Assembly: GCA_032718475.1 (NCBI GenBank)
Contig: JAUCBJ010000285.1
Coordinates: 1-37,330 of the forward strand
Reading direction: 5' to 3'
From: Nemertoderma westbladi
Taxonomy: Eukaryota; Xenacoelomorpha; Nemertodermatida; Nemertodermatidae
Length of the DNA: 37,330 bases
Below, in pieces: positions 37,055-37,330 of the stretch. Position 1 is the first letter of the stretch. Each line of letters begins with the position of its first letter. The notes beneath the pieces were generated by a model that did not search any database, was not told where the DNA came from, and saw only the letters and a list, made by a program, of their open reading frames with translations. Both the position numbers and the translations under genes were made by a program.

Positions 37055-37330
37055 TCTTACAAATTTGTCGATCTGCAAATACTCCAGGATTCCGATTACT
37101 AGCAGATTCAATAGAGTGACAATTCTGATCATCTTGAGGTCGTTTGCAAACGTATATTAGATAAACCGCTTACAGCTTTGTGATATACTGTACACATGTC
37201 TGAAAGCCTTCGAGATAACTACCCATCTCTAGATTTTTCGAACATGGTTAAATTGCATTTATATTTCAGATATAGTGAGGCTGGCTATTCGAGTGAAATA
37301 TTACTAGTATTTTATGATTAGTATATTTGA

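Noticed and set aside
36519-37160. Short ORFs on both strands at the right edge
   Set aside because: Mostly minisatellite-driven and frame-cycling, no recognisable domain.

Overview
The window is eukaryotic, almost certainly metazoan, repeat-dense DNA. I see no host gene I would defend. What can be read is BEL/Pao LTR retrotransposons and non-LTR (LINE) retrotransposons inserted into one another. BEL/Pao elements (fused Gag/Pol with DUF1759-type Gag, A17-type protease, Pao-type RT/RNase H and a DUF5641 tail) are found only in animals. The LINE RTs resemble those common in marine invertebrate genomes, but I cannot name the species.

Layout, left to right. (1) 1-7385, minus strand: E1, a BEL/Pao element with an uninterrupted 1965-codon Gag-Pol frame that runs off the left edge; its 5' LTR ends at 7385. 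(2) 7386-8277, plus strand: LINE-A, cut by the E1 insertion. (3) 8278 to about 14070, minus strand: E2, an old BEL/Pao pseudogene with nonsense codons, frameshifts and about 0.9 kb of non-coding DNA inside gag. (4) 14071-17424: AT-rich, no genes. (5) 17539-28600, minus strand: E3, a complete 11.06-kb BEL/Pao-type element with two LTRs, TG..CA ends and a 5-bp target-site duplication (GAAAG). (6) 28606-29045: palindromic repeat units that formed the E3 target. (7) about 29386-32759, plus strand: E4, a decayed BEL/Pao element with its centre deleted. (8) 33128-35607, minus strand: LINE-C (11-bp TSD), split by plus-strand LINE-B (about 9-bp TSD). (9) 36789-37054: a 58-bp minisatellite.

The standout is E3. 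It is young: its LTRs differ by two substitutions plus one 618-bp subrepeat indel. All its frames are open, yet its pol lacks RT, RNase H and the integrase core because protease is joined in frame to the DUF5641 tail. In element order it carries a leader with tandem perfect palindromes; a 63-codon small ORF whose stop overlaps the gag start as ATGA; gag; the shortened pol starting 11 nt after the gag stop; a repeat-rich spacer; and an intact 866-codon ORF3 in the position where env sits in other elements. ORF3 looks like a degenerate DEDDy 3'-5' exonuclease-like domain joined to a cysteine-rich module with two CCHC knuckles and a basic tail. A 27-nt motif is shared by the LTRs, gag and ORF3 in different reading frames. 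E3 therefore looks like a non-autonomous BEL/Pao lineage that keeps gag, protease and an unusual accessory gene, and would have to borrow RT and integrase, for example from an element like E1.
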